A stretch of DNA of 64,000 bases from Streptacidiphilus sp. PB12-B1b. GTDB taxonomy: Bacteria; Actinomycetota; Actinomycetes; Streptomycetales; Streptomycetaceae. Within the stretch, counting starts at the first letter, position 1, and each line of letters opens with the position of its first letter. The translations under genes were made by a program, and so were the position numbers. Positions 21,186 to 29,817 of this stretch are shown here, in pieces. The stretch lies in assembly GCF_014084125.1 (NCBI RefSeq), contig NZ_CP048405.1, forward strand, positions 2,480,001 through 2,544,000. Direction: 5' to 3'. The notes below the pieces were generated by a model. The model had not been told where the DNA came from. It was given only the letters and a program-made list of their open reading frames with translations, and ran no database searches.

Positions 21186-22178
21186 ATGAACAAAAGCATC
21201 CGCTGGGGCATCCTGGCCACCGGCGCCATAGCCGAGGCGTTCACCCGCGATCTGCAGCTGCTGCCGGACGCCGAGGTGGTGGCCGTCGGCTCGCGCAGCG
21301 AGGAGTCCGCCCGGGCCTTCGCCGAGCGCTTCGACATCCCCCGGGTCCACGGCAGCTGGGCCTCGCTGGCGGCGGACGAGGAGGTCGACATCGTCTATGT
21401 CGCCACCCCGCACCACGCCCACTACGAGGCCGCCCGGCTGTGCCTGGAGGCCGGGCGGGCGGTGCTGTGCGAGAAGCCGTTCACGCTCAACGCCGCCGAC
21501 TCCCGGGCCCTGACCGAGCTGGCCGCCGAGCGCGGCCGGTTCCTGATGGAGGCCATGTGGATGCGGTGCAACCCGGCCGTGCTGCGGGTCGCCGAGCTGA
21601 TCGCGGCCGGGGCGATCGGCACGGTCGGCACCCTGCAGGCGGACTTCGGCCTGGCCGGCCCGTTCGCCCCCTCGCACCGGCTGCGCGATCCGGGGCTCGG
21701 CGGCGGGGCGCTGCTGGACCTGGGCATCTACCCGGTCACCCTGGCCCACCTGCTGCTCGGCGTCCCCGACAGCATCCAGGCGTGGGCCAGCCTCACCCCG
21801 GAGGGCGTGGACGCCAACACCGCGCTGATCCTGGGCTACGACTCGGGCGCGGTGGCCACGCTCACCTGCGGCATCGTCTCGGGGACGCCGTTCCGGGCGT
21901 ACGTCTCGGGCTCGCTCGGCCGGATCGAGCTGCCCTCGCCGTTCTTCCGCCCCGGCGACTTCCTGCTGTACCGGGGCCAGGGCGACGACGTGGAGCCGGA
22001 GCTGGTGCAGGTGCCCTACAGCGGCAGCGGCTACGTCCACGAGGCCGAGGAGGCCATGCGCTGCCTGCGCGCCGGGCTGCTGGAGAGCCCGCTGGTGCCC
22101 TGGAGCAGCACGCTGGAGGTCATGCGGACGCTGGACACCGCCCGGGCACGGACCGGGGTCCGCTACCCGGGCGAGTAG
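21186..22178 (+). CDS. Gfo/Idh/MocA-family NAD(P)-dependent oxidoreductase
   Basis: The 330-residue protein has an N-terminal Rossmann domain (WGILATGAIAEAFTRDLQ near residue 7) and the family motif CEKPFTLNAAD near residue 95, whose Lys is catalytic. The LDLGIYPV segment near 178 supplies the usual His-equivalent region. Such enzymes oxidise or reduce sugars, inositols or trans-dihydrodiols; the substrate is unknown here. GGGAG precedes the ATG at 12 nt. It stands alone between bioF and a convergent wall-hydrolase gene. Confidence 0.92.
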   Translation: MNKSIRWGILATGAIAEAFTRDLQLLPDAEVVAVGSRSEESARAFAERFDIPRVHGSWASLAADEEVDIVYVATPHHAHYEAARLCLEAGRAVLCEKPFTLNAADSRALTELAAERGRFLMEAMWMRCNPAVLRVAELIAAGAIGTVGTLQADFGLAGPFAPSHRLRDPGLGGGALLDLGIYPVTLAHLLLGVPDSIQAWASLTPEGVDANTALILGYDSGAVATLTCGIVSGTPFRAYVSGSLGRIELPSPFFRPGDFLLYRGQGDDVEPELVQVPYSGSGYVHEAEEAMRCLRAGLLESPLVPWSSTLEVMRTLDTARARTGVRYPGE

Positions 22179-22200
22179 TCCCGGGGCCGGTCGGCCGCGC

Positions 22201-22800
22201 TCAGCGGATCCGGCCGTACCAGACCTCGCCGGTCCAGATGCGTTCGAGCCGCACCCGGGCGCCCGGGTGCGGCGAGTGCCAGATCGCGTCGTGCCCGGCG
22301 TAGATGCCCACGTGGTAGACCTCGCCGCCGGAGTGGAAGAAGACCAGGTCGCCGGGGTGCAGCTGGTCCCTGCCGATGTGCTCGACGCTGGCGTACTGGG
22401 CCTGCGCGGTGCGCGGCAGCCGCCTGCCCGCGTGCTGGAACGAGTAGTACGTCAGCCCCGAGCAGTCGAAAGCGTCCGGGCCGGACGCGCCCCAGCGGTA
22501 GGGGTCGCCGTGTTTTGATGCGGCGATGATCAGCGCCCTGACCTCGATGGTGGCGGCGTCCGCGGGCCCTGCGCTGAGCAGGGTGCCCCCGGCGACCGCC
22601 GCCAGCGTGAGCGCGGCGGTGACGCCCGCCCGCCAGCGGCCCGGTCTACGGCGCGGCTGCGGGGTTCCGGCCGGTCGTCGGTCGTGGTGCCGGTCGGGGT
22701 TGTCGCCGGCGGTCTGCGCCGGGTCGCCCTGCGCGCTGTTCTGGTGGTGCCTGCCGGCCTGGATCGGGACTGGGGCATGGGTGTGCACGGACGCAGTCAT
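22201..22800 (-). CDS. Secreted NlpC/P60-family cell-wall peptidase
   Basis: The 199-residue protein has a long, basic N-terminus, a signal segment ending GPADAA at about residues 58-82 and one NlpC/P60 domain. The catalytic Cys is in FDCSGL near residue 112, the His in VYHVGIYAG near 160, and the third polar residue in WHSPHPG near 171. It should cut peptide stems of peptidoglycan outside the membrane. The ATG at 22800 follows GGAAGGG. A ydaO-type c-di-AMP riboswitch fills the leader, and a Crp-type site lies beyond it, so expression is expected to follow c-di-AMP and cAMP signalling. Confidence 0.92.
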   Translation of the reverse strand: MTASVHTHAPVPIQAGRHHQNSAQGDPAQTAGDNPDRHHDRRPAGTPQPRRRPGRWRAGVTAALTLAAVAGGTLLSAGPADAATIEVRALIIAASKHGDPYRWGASGPDAFDCSGLTYYSFQHAGRRLPRTAQAQYASVEHIGRDQLHPGDLVFFHSGGEVYHVGIYAGHDAIWHSPHPGARVRLERIWTGEVWYGRIR

Positions 22801-22814
22801 GCGGGCCCTTCCGG

Positions 22815-22990
22815 AACCGCCTGCGGAAGTCTCCCTGTCGGGTTTGGGCTCCGAAAGCTGCCCTGCCACCGCGGTGGCTTCACCCCAAGGGACGGTGGGG
22901 ACCGTCCCGGCCTGCCTGGGTCTCCCGCTCCCGTCTGTCAGGTGTGTGTGCACCTGGCGTCCGACCGGTGACGGGATTCGGCGTCCGGTC
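22815..22990 (-). ncRNA. ydaO/yuaA-type c-di-AMP riboswitch
   Basis: Read on the minus strand, the leader contains the conserved blocks of the class in order: GGGAGCGGGAGACCCA, TTGGGGTGAAGC (22888-22877), an internal stem GCCACC/GGTGGC, AGGGCAGCTTTCGGAGCCC, CCCGACAG (22842-22835) and GCAGGCGG near the 3' end. The hydrolase ribosome site follows by about 10 nt. In actinomycetes this class sits ahead of rpf and NlpC/P60 wall-hydrolase genes, which matches the gene here. The 5' edge is approximate. Confidence 0.85.
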
Positions 22991-23080
22991 GGACCGCCTC
23001 GCCACGGCGGCGAGGACTTCTTGGTTCGGGCGACAGTATTGGCACGTTTTTAGGCGTTCTTCATGCCGGGACGCGATTCT

Positions 23081-23094
23081 GTGATTCTTGTCAC
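23081..23094. promoter_or_regulatory. Crp-type operator upstream of the riboswitch
   Basis: GTGATTCTTGTCAC matches GTG-N6-GNCAC, the consensus reported for Streptomyces Crp, and is a palindrome (GTGA-N6-TCAC). It lies about 90 nt beyond the 5' end of the riboswitch. The remaining DNA up to 23460 is less GC-rich than its surroundings and I see no gene in it. Confidence 0.55.
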
Positions 23095-23466
23095 GTTGGG
23101 TTTCCAGGGGGCCGAAGAAGCACATTTCCGGGTTCCGGCTGGGCGGTACGGGTGAATATCCAGCTGTCCTGAATAATATCCCAACCATTCCAAGAACCTG
23201 CTCTGAGCTGCTGTGATGATGCAGATGAGGGGAAGTGGAGCGGAATGGTCCGCAATCTTCCATCACCCGGCGGAGTGATCTGCCGACGAGGGCCGCCGAA
23301 GGTTTCCGGATGGCCTCCTTCCGGCTGCACCGATTCGCGGCGCGCGCGCCGAAACGTCACTGCGCCGCTATTGCCCCCAATGGCCGAATGCGCTCCGGCG
23401 CACTGTTCCGGTCCGGAAATCGGGGGCGGTCGCCCGAAAACCGACGGCCCTGTCGGACCCGGGTCG

Positions 23467-23472
23467 TAGAGT
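23467..23472 (+). promoter_or_regulatory. -10-like hexamer of the NUDIX gene
   Basis: TAGAGT lies 6 nt before the ATG at 23479, with no ribosome site between, which suggests a leaderless mRNA. Confidence 0.5.
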
Positions 23473-23478
23473 CTGGCC

Positions 23479-23985
23479 ATGAGCATCGAGCGAACGCCCC
23501 GCCGCGCCGCCCGGGTCCTGGTGCTGGATCCGCACGGCGCCGTTTTCCTGCAACTGCACGACGACGTCGAGGTCGGGCTGCACTGGGTGCTGCCCGGCGG
23601 CGGCTTGGACGAGGGGGAGGACGAACGCGCGGGCGCCCTGCGCGAGACGGTCGAGGAGACCGGCTGGACGGACGTCCTGCCCGGGCCCGCGCTGTGGATC
23701 TGGGAGCACGACTACACCCGCAAGGGCGTGCCCACCCGCCAGCGCGAAGTGATCTTCCTCGGCGAGGGCCCGCGCCGCGACCCGGTCGGCGACCTCGCCG
23801 ACTCCTTCGCCGCCGACGGCATCCTGACCTGCCGCTGGTGGACCCCGCAGGAGCTGGCCGACTGCCCGGAGCTGCTCTGGCCGCCGCAGCTGGCCGAGCT
23901 CATGGCCGACCTGCGCCGCGACGGCCCCCCGGCCGAGCCGATAGACCTCGGCTACGTCCCCAACGTCCCGCGCCTCCCGCGCTGA
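23479..23985 (+). CDS. NUDIX hydrolase
   Basis: The 168-residue protein has a full NUDIX box, GX5EX7REUXEEXGU, from GGLDEGEDERAGALRETVEE (about residues 42-62). It would hydrolyse a nucleoside diphosphate linked to another moiety; the substrate is unknown. There is no signal or membrane segment. It converges on the ctaG-like gene with a 19-nt gap. Confidence 0.92.
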   Translation: MSIERTPRRAARVLVLDPHGAVFLQLHDDVEVGLHWVLPGGGLDEGEDERAGALRETVEETGWTDVLPGPALWIWEHDYTRKGVPTRQREVIFLGEGPRRDPVGDLADSFAADGILTCRWWTPQELADCPELLWPPQLAELMADLRRDGPPAEPIDLGYVPNVPRLPR

Positions 23986-24004
23986 CGCTGCCGGTGCTCC
24001 CCGC

Positions 24005-24982
24005 TCAGCTCTGCTGCTGCACCCCGGACCGCCGCTGCAGGGTGGCCAGGTAGTCGTTGTAGGCGTTCAGCTCCTTGTCGCCGTCGCGGTCCGCCGTGCG
24101 GTCCTTGCGCCGCGACAGCCGCTCCTCCGACTTGGCCCACTGGAAGGTCAGCGCGATCAGCACGATGAAGGTCGGGATCTCGCTGAACGCCCAGGCCAGG
24201 CCGCCGGCCATGTGCTGGTCCGCCAGCGGGCTCACCCGCAGCGAGGCCGCCGGGTGGGCGAAGGTCTTCACGATCAGCCCGGACGACATCATGACCGCGA
24301 TGCCGAAGAAGGCGTGGAACGGCATCCCGATGAACAGCTCCAGCATCCGCAGCAGGTGGCCCGGGCGGTGCGGCCCCGGGTCCACGCCCATGATCGGCCA
24401 GAAGAACAGCAGCCCCACCGCGAGGAAGTGGGCCATCATCAGCTCGTGCCCGAGGGTGGAGCGCATCAGGAAGTCGAACAGCGGCGTGAAGTAGAGCCCG
24501 TACAGGCTGGCGATGAACAGCGGCAGGGTGAACGCCGGGTGCGAGACCACCTTCACGTAGCGCGAGTGCAGCAGCGAGACCAGCAGGTCGCGCGGGCCGT
24601 GCCCGCCCCGGCCACCGGCCGGCAGCGCGCGCAGCGCCAGCGTGATCGGCGCGCCCATCAGCAGGATGATCGGGGAGAGCATGGACAGCACCATGTGCTG
24701 CAGCATGTGGGCGCTGAGCATCTGCATGCCGTACTCGTCCAGCCCGGTGCAGGTCACCAGGGCGACCGTGAGCACCCCGAGGACCCAGGCGACGGTGCGG
24801 CCCAGCGGCCAGCTGTCGCCGCGGCGGCGCAGCCGGACCACGCCGGTGAGGTAGAGGCCGAGCAGCAGGACGCAGCCGATCAGGAACGGCCAGTTCGCCG
24901 AGGGGTGGAGGGCCAGGACCCGGCCCACGGTCCACGGCGGCAGATCCTGCGACATGCCCGGCATACCCGGCATGGTGCCCAT
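24005..24982 (-). CDS. ctaG: Cytochrome c oxidase assembly protein, CtaG (caa3) family
   Basis: The 325-residue protein has about seven hydrophobic segments and the family's conserved histidines: MLQHMVLSMLSP, GHELMMAHF and PFHAFFGI. The Met-rich N-terminus (MGTMPGMPGMSQD) may bind copper. CtaG-type proteins help insert copper into the oxidase. The ATG at 24982 is preceded by AGGAA; upstream in-frame starts lack a ribosome site. The C-terminus is basic and cytoplasmic in appearance. Neighbours do not include oxidase subunits. Confidence 0.88.
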   Translation of the reverse strand: MGTMPGMPGMSQDLPPWTVGRVLALHPSANWPFLIGCVLLLGLYLTGVVRLRRRGDSWPLGRTVAWVLGVLTVALVTCTGLDEYGMQMLSAHMLQHMVLSMLSPIILLMGAPITLALRALPAGGRGGHGPRDLLVSLLHSRYVKVVSHPAFTLPLFIASLYGLYFTPLFDFLMRSTLGHELMMAHFLAVGLLFFWPIMGVDPGPHRPGHLLRMLELFIGMPFHAFFGIAVMMSSGLIVKTFAHPAASLRVSPLADQHMAGGLAWAFSEIPTFIVLIALTFQWAKSEERLSRRKDRTADRDGDKELNAYNDYLATLQRRSGVQQQS

Positions 24983-25144
24983 CGGCGGTTCCTGCTTTCC
25001 TGGTGGCGGCGCGCGGCGGCCCCGGCAGGCACCGCCCGGACCAGAGTAGAACTGTCCGGATTGCACCCCGTACGCGCCCCCCTGCCCCGCCGCCCCACGC
25101 CTGCCGACCTGCCCGTCGACCGCCCGCCGCTCGACAGTCGCGCG

Positions 25145-26140
25145 TCAGTCGCGCGGGATCAGGGTGTTCTCGCTGCGCCGCCCGTTCAGGAAGTCGTCGA
25201 CGTTGCGCGCGGTGGCCTCGACGATCTGGGTCACCGCCGTCCGGGTGAAGTACGCCTGGTGCGAGGTGACCAGCACCTGCGGGAAGGTCATCAGCCGGGC
25301 CAGGGTGTCGTCGGTGACGACCTCCAGCGACTTGTCGAAGGAGAACAGCCCGGTCTCCTCCTCGTAGACGTCCAGGCCGACGCCGCCGAGGCGGCCCGCC
25401 CGCAGCGTCTCCACCAGGGCGGCGGTGTCCACCAGGCCGCCCCGGCTGGAGTTGATCAGGATGGCCTCCGGCTTCATCCGCTGCAGCGCCGAGCCGTCGA
25501 TCAGGTGGTGGGTGTCCGGCAGCAGCGGGACGTGCAGGGTGATCAGGTCGGACTCGGCCAGCAGGTGGTCCAGCGAGGTGTACTTCATGCCGAGGTCCAG
25601 GCAGGCCGGGTTCTCGGCGACGTCCCAGCCGAGCAGGGTGGTGCCGAAGCCGCTGCCGATCCGGGCGAAGCACTCGCCGATCTTGCCGGTGCCGACGACC
25701 CCGACCGTCATCCCGTGGATGTCCTGGCCCATCAGCCCGTCCAGCCGGAAGTCGAACTCGCGGGTCCGGTTGGCGGCGCGGGCGATTCGGCGGTTCACCG
25801 CCAGCGCCAGCGTCCAGGCGAACTCGGCCACGGCGTGCGGGGAGTAGTAGGAGACCCGGGCGATGGTCAGGCCCAGCTCGGCGGCGACGCCGAGGTCGAT
25901 GTTGTTGAAGCCGGTGGAGCGCTGGGCGATCATCCGGGTGCCGCCCGCCGCCAGCGTCCGCAGCACGGCGGCGTCCAGCCGGGCGTTGACGCTGGTGCTG
26001 ACCACCTCGTGGCCGGCCGCCAGCGACGCGGTGTCCGGGTCGAGGCAGACCTCCAGGCAGTGCACCCCGTGCCGGCCCTCGAAGGCCAGCTCGATCAGCG
26101 GTTTCTCATCGGCCTGCACGCCGTAGGCGAGGATCTCCAT
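25145..26140 (-). CDS. ldhA: D-lactate dehydrogenase / 2-hydroxyacid dehydrogenase
   Basis: The 331-residue protein has the NAD-binding motif VGVVGTGKIGECFARIGSGF near residue 145, the substrate Arg in NSSRGGLVDT near 233, the Glu of VYEEE near 262 and the catalytic His in SHQAYFTRTA near 295. This set matches fermentative D-lactate dehydrogenase: pyruvate + NADH to D-lactate. TAGCGT lies 7 nt before the ATG and no ribosome site is seen, so the mRNA may be leaderless. It follows pfkA on the same strand, but a hairpin lies between them. Confidence 0.9.
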   Translation of the reverse strand: MEILAYGVQADEKPLIELAFEGRHGVHCLEVCLDPDTASLAAGHEVVSTSVNARLDAAVLRTLAAGGTRMIAQRSTGFNNIDLGVAAELGLTIARVSYYSPHAVAEFAWTLALAVNRRIARAANRTREFDFRLDGLMGQDIHGMTVGVVGTGKIGECFARIGSGFGTTLLGWDVAENPACLDLGMKYTSLDHLLAESDLITLHVPLLPDTHHLIDGSALQRMKPEAILINSSRGGLVDTAALVETLRAGRLGGVGLDVYEEETGLFSFDKSLEVVTDDTLARLMTFPQVLVTSHQAYFTRTAVTQIVEATARNVDDFLNGRRSENTLIPRD

Positions 26141-26147
26141 GGACGTC

Positions 26148-26153
26148 ACGCTA
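26148..26153 (-). promoter_or_regulatory. -10-like hexamer of the D-lactate dehydrogenase gene
   Basis: TAGCGT lies 7 nt before the ATG at 26140 on the minus strand. It lies close to the left arm of the hairpin after pfkA. Confidence 0.4.
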
Positions 26154-26161
26154 AGGGAGGA

Positions 26162-26208
26162 GCCCCGACCCGACAATCCGGGCAATCCGGATGGATGGCG
26201 GTCGGGGC
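26162..26208 (-). terminator. Possible hairpin between pfkA and the dehydrogenase gene
   Basis: GCCCCGACC (26162-26170) and GGTCGGGGC (26200-26208) form a perfect 9-bp stem with a 29-nt loop, 29 nt after the pfkA stop codon. Confidence 0.4.
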
Positions 26209-26237
26209 CCGCCCGGATGCCCGGATGGCCCGCGGGC

Positions 26238-27263
26238 TCAGATGACGGTCTCGGCCTCGGCGTAGCGCTCGGCCGGGACGGTCTTCAGATCGGCCACCGC
26301 GTCGGCCAGCGGCACCAGGTTGATCTGCGTGCCCTGGAGCGCGGTCAGGTGCCCGAACGCGCCCTTATGCACCGCCTCGACCGCGTGCCAGCCGAAGCGG
26401 GTGGCCAGCACCCTGTCGTACGCGGTGGGCGTGCCGCCGCGCTGGACGTGGCCGAGGATGACCGGGCGGGCCTCCTTGCCCAGGCGGTGCTCCAGCTCCA
26501 TGGACAGCTGGTTGGCCACACCGGTGAAGCGCTCGTGGCCGTAGATGTCCACCGTGCCCTCCTCCCAGTGCATGGTGCCGGGCTCGGGCTTGGCGCCCTC
26601 CGCGCAGACCACGATGGCGAACTTCTTGCCGCGCTCGAAGCGCTCCCGGACGACCGCGGTCACCCGGTCGATGTCGAACGGCCGCTCCGGGACGATGATG
26701 GCGTGCGCGCCGGCGGCCATGCCCGCGTGCAGCGCGATCCAGCCGGTGTGCCTGCCCATCAGCTCGACCACCATGACCCGCTGGTGCGACTCGGCGGTGG
26801 TCTTCAGCCGGTCCAGCGCCTCGGTGGCCACCGACACCGCGGTGTCGAAGCCGAACGTGACGTCGGTGCAGGCGATGTCGTTGTCGATGGTCTTGGGCAC
26901 CCCGACGATCGGCAGCCCGCCGTCCGACAACAGCCGGGCGGCCTTGAGCGTGCCCTCGCCGCCGATCGGGATGATGCCGTCGAGGCCGAGCTCCTCGCAG
27001 TACTCCTTGGCGCGGGCTACGCCGTCCCGCAGGTGGCTCGGCTGGACCCGGGTCGAGCCCAGGATCGTCCCGCCCTGGGCGAGGATGCCGCTGACGGAGT
27101 CCAGGGTCAGCTCGCGGTAGTCGCCCTCCAGCAGGCCGCGCCAGCCGTCCTGGAAGCCGATGATCTCGTCGCCGTGGTCCACCACACCGCGATGGACCAC
27201 GGAGCGGATCACGGCGTTCAGACCTGGGCAGTCCCCGCCGCTGGTCAGCACACCAATACGCAT
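26238..27263 (-). CDS. pfkA: 6-phosphofructokinase, group III
   Basis: It phosphorylates fructose-6-phosphate in glycolysis. The 341-residue protein has the nucleotide loop LTSGGDCPGLNAVIR, IPIGGEGTLKAA near residue 100, the catalytic PKTIDNDIACTD, MGRHTGW and GHVQRGG. The Lys of PKTIDND marks group III, which includes the ATP-dependent streptomycete enzymes, and does not by itself prove PPi use. GGGAG lies 10 nt before the ATG. Its 447-nt upstream gap contains hairpins but no gene that I recognise. Confidence 0.95.
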   Translation of the reverse strand: MRIGVLTSGGDCPGLNAVIRSVVHRGVVDHGDEIIGFQDGWRGLLEGDYRELTLDSVSGILAQGGTILGSTRVQPSHLRDGVARAKEYCEELGLDGIIPIGGEGTLKAARLLSDGGLPIVGVPKTIDNDIACTDVTFGFDTAVSVATEALDRLKTTAESHQRVMVVELMGRHTGWIALHAGMAAGAHAIIVPERPFDIDRVTAVVRERFERGKKFAIVVCAEGAKPEPGTMHWEEGTVDIYGHERFTGVANQLSMELEHRLGKEARPVILGHVQRGGTPTAYDRVLATRFGWHAVEAVHKGAFGHLTALQGTQINLVPLADAVADLKTVPAERYAEAETVI

Positions 27264-27519
27264 CGCTTTGCAACTCCCGAGCAGAACCGGACGACCGGAC
27301 TTCTTTGCCCGACAACCACGCCACCGTACAGGGCGGTGTCCACGAACGGTTGGCGTGGAGGTTTCGCCCGGGTGAAGGGAGCTATGGCAAATCGGACTTT
27401 TTACCCCATCGTGATGATACCGCCCGCTGACCTCCGGTCAGGTCGGGGCGGACGCGGTCGGCGCCTTCGCCGCCCGCGCGGGGAGTGGTTCAGCCTCGGT
27501 CCCGCGCACGGCCGGACCG

Positions 27520-27540
27520 GGCCCCCGCCGTTCGGGGGCC
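27520..27540 (-). terminator. Hairpin in the gatD-pfkA gap
   Basis: GGCCCCCG-CCGTT-CGGGGGCC forms a perfect 8-bp stem in the gap after gatD. With the hairpin at 27622-27640 it could end gatD transcription before the pfkA promoter. Confidence 0.45.
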
Positions 27541-27621
27541 TGTGCCCAGTGTGCGCCGAGCCGCTCGAGCCGGAGCAGTGCCCCGCCCGGGCCGGGACGA
27601 CGGTGGTCGCCCCGCGAGCCC

Positions 27622-27640
27622 GGACGGCGCCGCGCCGTCC
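27622..27640 (-). terminator. Hairpin downstream of gatD
   Basis: GGACGGCG-CCG-CGCCGTCC is a perfect 8-bp stem with a 3-nt loop, about 70 nt after the gatD stop codon. The gap 27264-27710 otherwise shows no supported gene. Confidence 0.5.
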
Positions 27641-27710
27641 CTGCTGTCCGCGCCTGCGCCCCTGGCGGGAGCGTCCCTGCTCCCGGGCGCCGGCACGGCG
27701 ACGGTGTCCG

Positions 27711-28439
27711 CTAGGCCGGCTGCTGGACGGTGGCGATGCGCTCCGCGCGCAGCGCGTCGTACCAGGTGTTGTCGGCCGGCGGCAGCGCGCTGACATCCAG
27801 CGCGAGCTTGATCAGCAGATCCGCCACGGCCGGGTTGCGGGCCATGATCGGACCGTGCAGGTAGGTGCCGAAGACGGTGTCCCGCCAGGCGCCCTCGGTG
27901 CCGTCGCCGGTGCCGTTGCCGCCGCCGACGGTCACCCGCGCCAGTGGCGAGACGCCCTGGCCCAGGTGGGTGACGCCCTGGTGGTTCTCGAAGCCGGTCA
28001 TCGTCGGCAGGCCCAGCCGGGGGTCGGGCTCGGCCAGGATGTCGCCGACGTGCCGCTGTGCCTCGCCCCGGGTGCTCCACACGTCCAGCAGGCCCAGGCC
28101 CGGCGTGCGCTGGCCCCGGTCGTCGATGAACTCGTGGCCCATGATCTGGTAGCCCGCGCAGACGCCGAAGACGATGGCGCCGTTCTCCACCGCGCGGTGC
28201 AGCCCCGGGTCGGCCCGCAGCCGCTCCCCGGCCAGCCGCTGCGGCCGGTCCTCGCCGCCGCCGATCAGGTAGATGTCGCCGCTGGTCGGCACCGGCTGGT
28301 CGGACCGCACGTCGATCCGCGACACGTCCAGGCCGCGCTGGCGCGCGCGCCGCTCCACGACCAGGCAGTTGCCGCGGTCGCCGTAGGTGCTCAGCAGGTC
28401 CGGGTAGACCCAGACCAGACGCAGTGCGCTCTCGCTCAT
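27711..28439 (-). CDS. gatD: Lipid II isoglutaminyl synthase, glutamine amidotransferase subunit
   Basis: GatD releases ammonia from glutamine and passes it to MurT, which amidates D-Glu of lipid II. The 242-residue class I amidotransferase has VYPDLLSTYGDRGN, the nucleophile elbow VFGVCAGYQIMG (Cys near residue 100) and the catalytic His in GTYLHGPIMARNP. It follows murT by 30 nt with GAGGA as ribosome site, so the two form an operon. Confidence 0.95.
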   Translation of the reverse strand: MSESALRLVWVYPDLLSTYGDRGNCLVVERRARQRGLDVSRIDVRSDQPVPTSGDIYLIGGGEDRPQRLAGERLRADPGLHRAVENGAIVFGVCAGYQIMGHEFIDDRGQRTPGLGLLDVWSTRGEAQRHVGDILAEPDPRLGLPTMTGFENHQGVTHLGQGVSPLARVTVGGGNGTGDGTEGAWRDTVFGTYLHGPIMARNPAVADLLIKLALDVSALPPADNTWYDALRAERIATVQQPA

Positions 28440-28469
28440 GAGTTCAGTCCTCTTCGTCAGCAGCCGGGG

Positions 28470-29726
28470 TCAGCCGCGCACGTCGCGGCGCAGCTGCTGG
28501 AACGCGGTGTAGTTGGCGATGGCCTCGATCCGCCCGGGCGGGGCGGCGGCCACCGCCTGCGCCAGCGAGTCCACGACCTGGAAGTGCACGCCGGCGACCT
28601 CCAGCCGCACGGCCAGGTCCAGCTTGCGCTGGCCCATGACGAAGACCGGGTGGCCGACCAGGCGCTCGTAGTCGACGTCCCACAGCCAGGAGGTGTCCGT
28701 GCCGTCGGCGCTGAGCGCGTTCACCGACAGGACCACCGGGGAGGGCGGCGGGTCGATCAGGGTGAAGGTCTCCAGCCAACCGGCCGGGTTCTTCGCCAGC
28801 AGCAGCCGCACCTCGCGGCCGCCGAAGGTGACCGACTCGTAGCGTCCGGCGACCGCCTGGACCGCCTCCATCCGCTGCAGCGCCACCTGCGGGTGCACCC
28901 CGAACACCGCCGCGACGGCGGCCGAGCTGGTCGCGTTGGAGAGGTTGGCGCGCCCGGGCAGCTGCAGCCGGATCGGCCAGGCCGAGCCCTGCGGGTCGAT
29001 CACGTGCTCGCCGTTGAGCGCCCAGTGCGGCTGCGGGCGGCGGAAGCCGCAGGAGGGGCAGAACCAGTCCTCGCCGGGGCGCTGCATCACGCCGCCGCAG
29101 CTCGGGCAGGACCAGGCGTCTTCGCGGTACGCCTGCCCGGCGGCCACCCAGACCACCCGGCGGCAGGAGGAGGCCGCCCAGGTGACCAGCGGGTCGTCGG
29201 CATTGGCGATGATCACGGCCTCGGAGCCGGACAGGCCCTCGCGCCACTTCTCGGCGAGCATCCGGGTCTCCGAGGAGCGGTCCAGCTGGTCCCGGGAGAG
29301 GTTCAGCAGGGCGATCGCCTTGGGGGAGGTGTCCCTGGCCACGCCCGCGAGGTACTTCTCGTCCACCTCGATCACGCCGAAGCGGGCGTCGGTGCCGTCG
29401 GCCAGCGCCGAGGTGATGCCGGCCGGCATGTTCGCGCCCAGCGCGTTGGAGACCACCGGACCGGCGGCCTTGAGCGCCTCGGCGATCAGCCGGGTCGTCG
29501 TCGTCTTGCCGTTGGTCGCGGAGACCAGGACCACGTCCAGGTGCTCGGCGAGCGCGCGCAGCAGATCCGGTTCGAACCGCAGAGCGACCTTGCCGCCGAT
29601 CACCGAACCGCTGCCGCGTCCGGCCGTCCGGGAGACCGCGGCGGCCACCTTGCCGGCCGTGACGGCGAGCTTGGCGCGCGGGGGCAGCGTGGCCGAAGGG
29701 CCGGACGACTCGGGGTTCGCTGGCAT
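28470..29726 (-). CDS. murT: Lipid II isoglutaminyl synthase, Mur-ligase-like subunit
   Basis: MurT activates the D-glutamate carboxylate of lipid II for amidation with GatD. The 418-residue protein has the Mur-ligase ATP loop SATNGKTTTTRLI near residue 70, the NLSRDQLDR segment, a four-Cys ribbon inserted in the central domain (CPSCGG near 207 and CPSCG about 15 residues on) and the C-terminal catalytic Asp region SWLWDVDYE. The ATG at 29726 follows GGAGGAG by 11 nt. It is divergent from def. Confidence 0.94.
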   Translation of the reverse strand: MPANPESSGPSATLPPRAKLAVTAGKVAAAVSRTAGRGSGSVIGGKVALRFEPDLLRALAEHLDVVLVSATNGKTTTTRLIAEALKAAGPVVSNALGANMPAGITSALADGTDARFGVIEVDEKYLAGVARDTSPKAIALLNLSRDQLDRSSETRMLAEKWREGLSGSEAVIIANADDPLVTWAASSCRRVVWVAAGQAYREDAWSCPSCGGVMQRPGEDWFCPSCGFRRPQPHWALNGEHVIDPQGSAWPIRLQLPGRANLSNATSSAAVAAVFGVHPQVALQRMEAVQAVAGRYESVTFGGREVRLLLAKNPAGWLETFTLIDPPPSPVVLSVNALSADGTDTSWLWDVDYERLVGHPVFVMGQRKLDLAVRLEVAGVHFQVVDSLAQAVAAAPPGRIEAIANYTAFQQLRRDVRG

Positions 29727-29767
29727 CAGGGTCGCTCTCCTCCTCGGTACAGACGGGCTCAGCCTAC

Positions 29768-29792
29768 CGGCACTGGGAATTCCGCAGTGCCG
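29768..29792. promoter_or_regulatory. 25-bp dyad in the murT/def divergent promoter region
   Basis: CGGCACTG (29768-29775) and CAGTGCCG (29785-29792) are perfect inverse complements around GGAATTCC, itself a palindrome. The position between two divergent genes suits an operator acting on both. Confidence 0.5.
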
Positions 29793-29803
29793 TACACCCG
29801 CCG

Positions 29804-29809
29804 TACGAT
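29804..29809 (+). promoter_or_regulatory. -10-like hexamer of def
   Basis: TACGAT lies 8 nt before the ATG at 29818; no Shine-Dalgarno lies between, which suggests a leaderless def mRNA. Confidence 0.4.
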
Positions 29810-29817
29810 CTTCCAAT

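Noticed and set aside
26238..27263. PPi-dependent phosphofructokinase
   Set aside because: The Lys in PKTIDND is shared by ATP-dependent group III enzymes of actinomycetes, and the GGEG motif lacks the Asp-Asp typical of PPi enzymes.
27427..27441. CTGACC-TCC-GGTCAG as a sixth copy of the repeated motif
   Set aside because: Same geometry, but C/G at the inner positions and a different outer base; it may be an unrelated dyad in the pfkA upstream region.
27401..27796. Open frame in the gap between gatD and pfkA (minus strand)
   Set aside because: Arg/Gly/Ala-rich without domain, overlaps gatD and contains the hairpins assigned as terminators.
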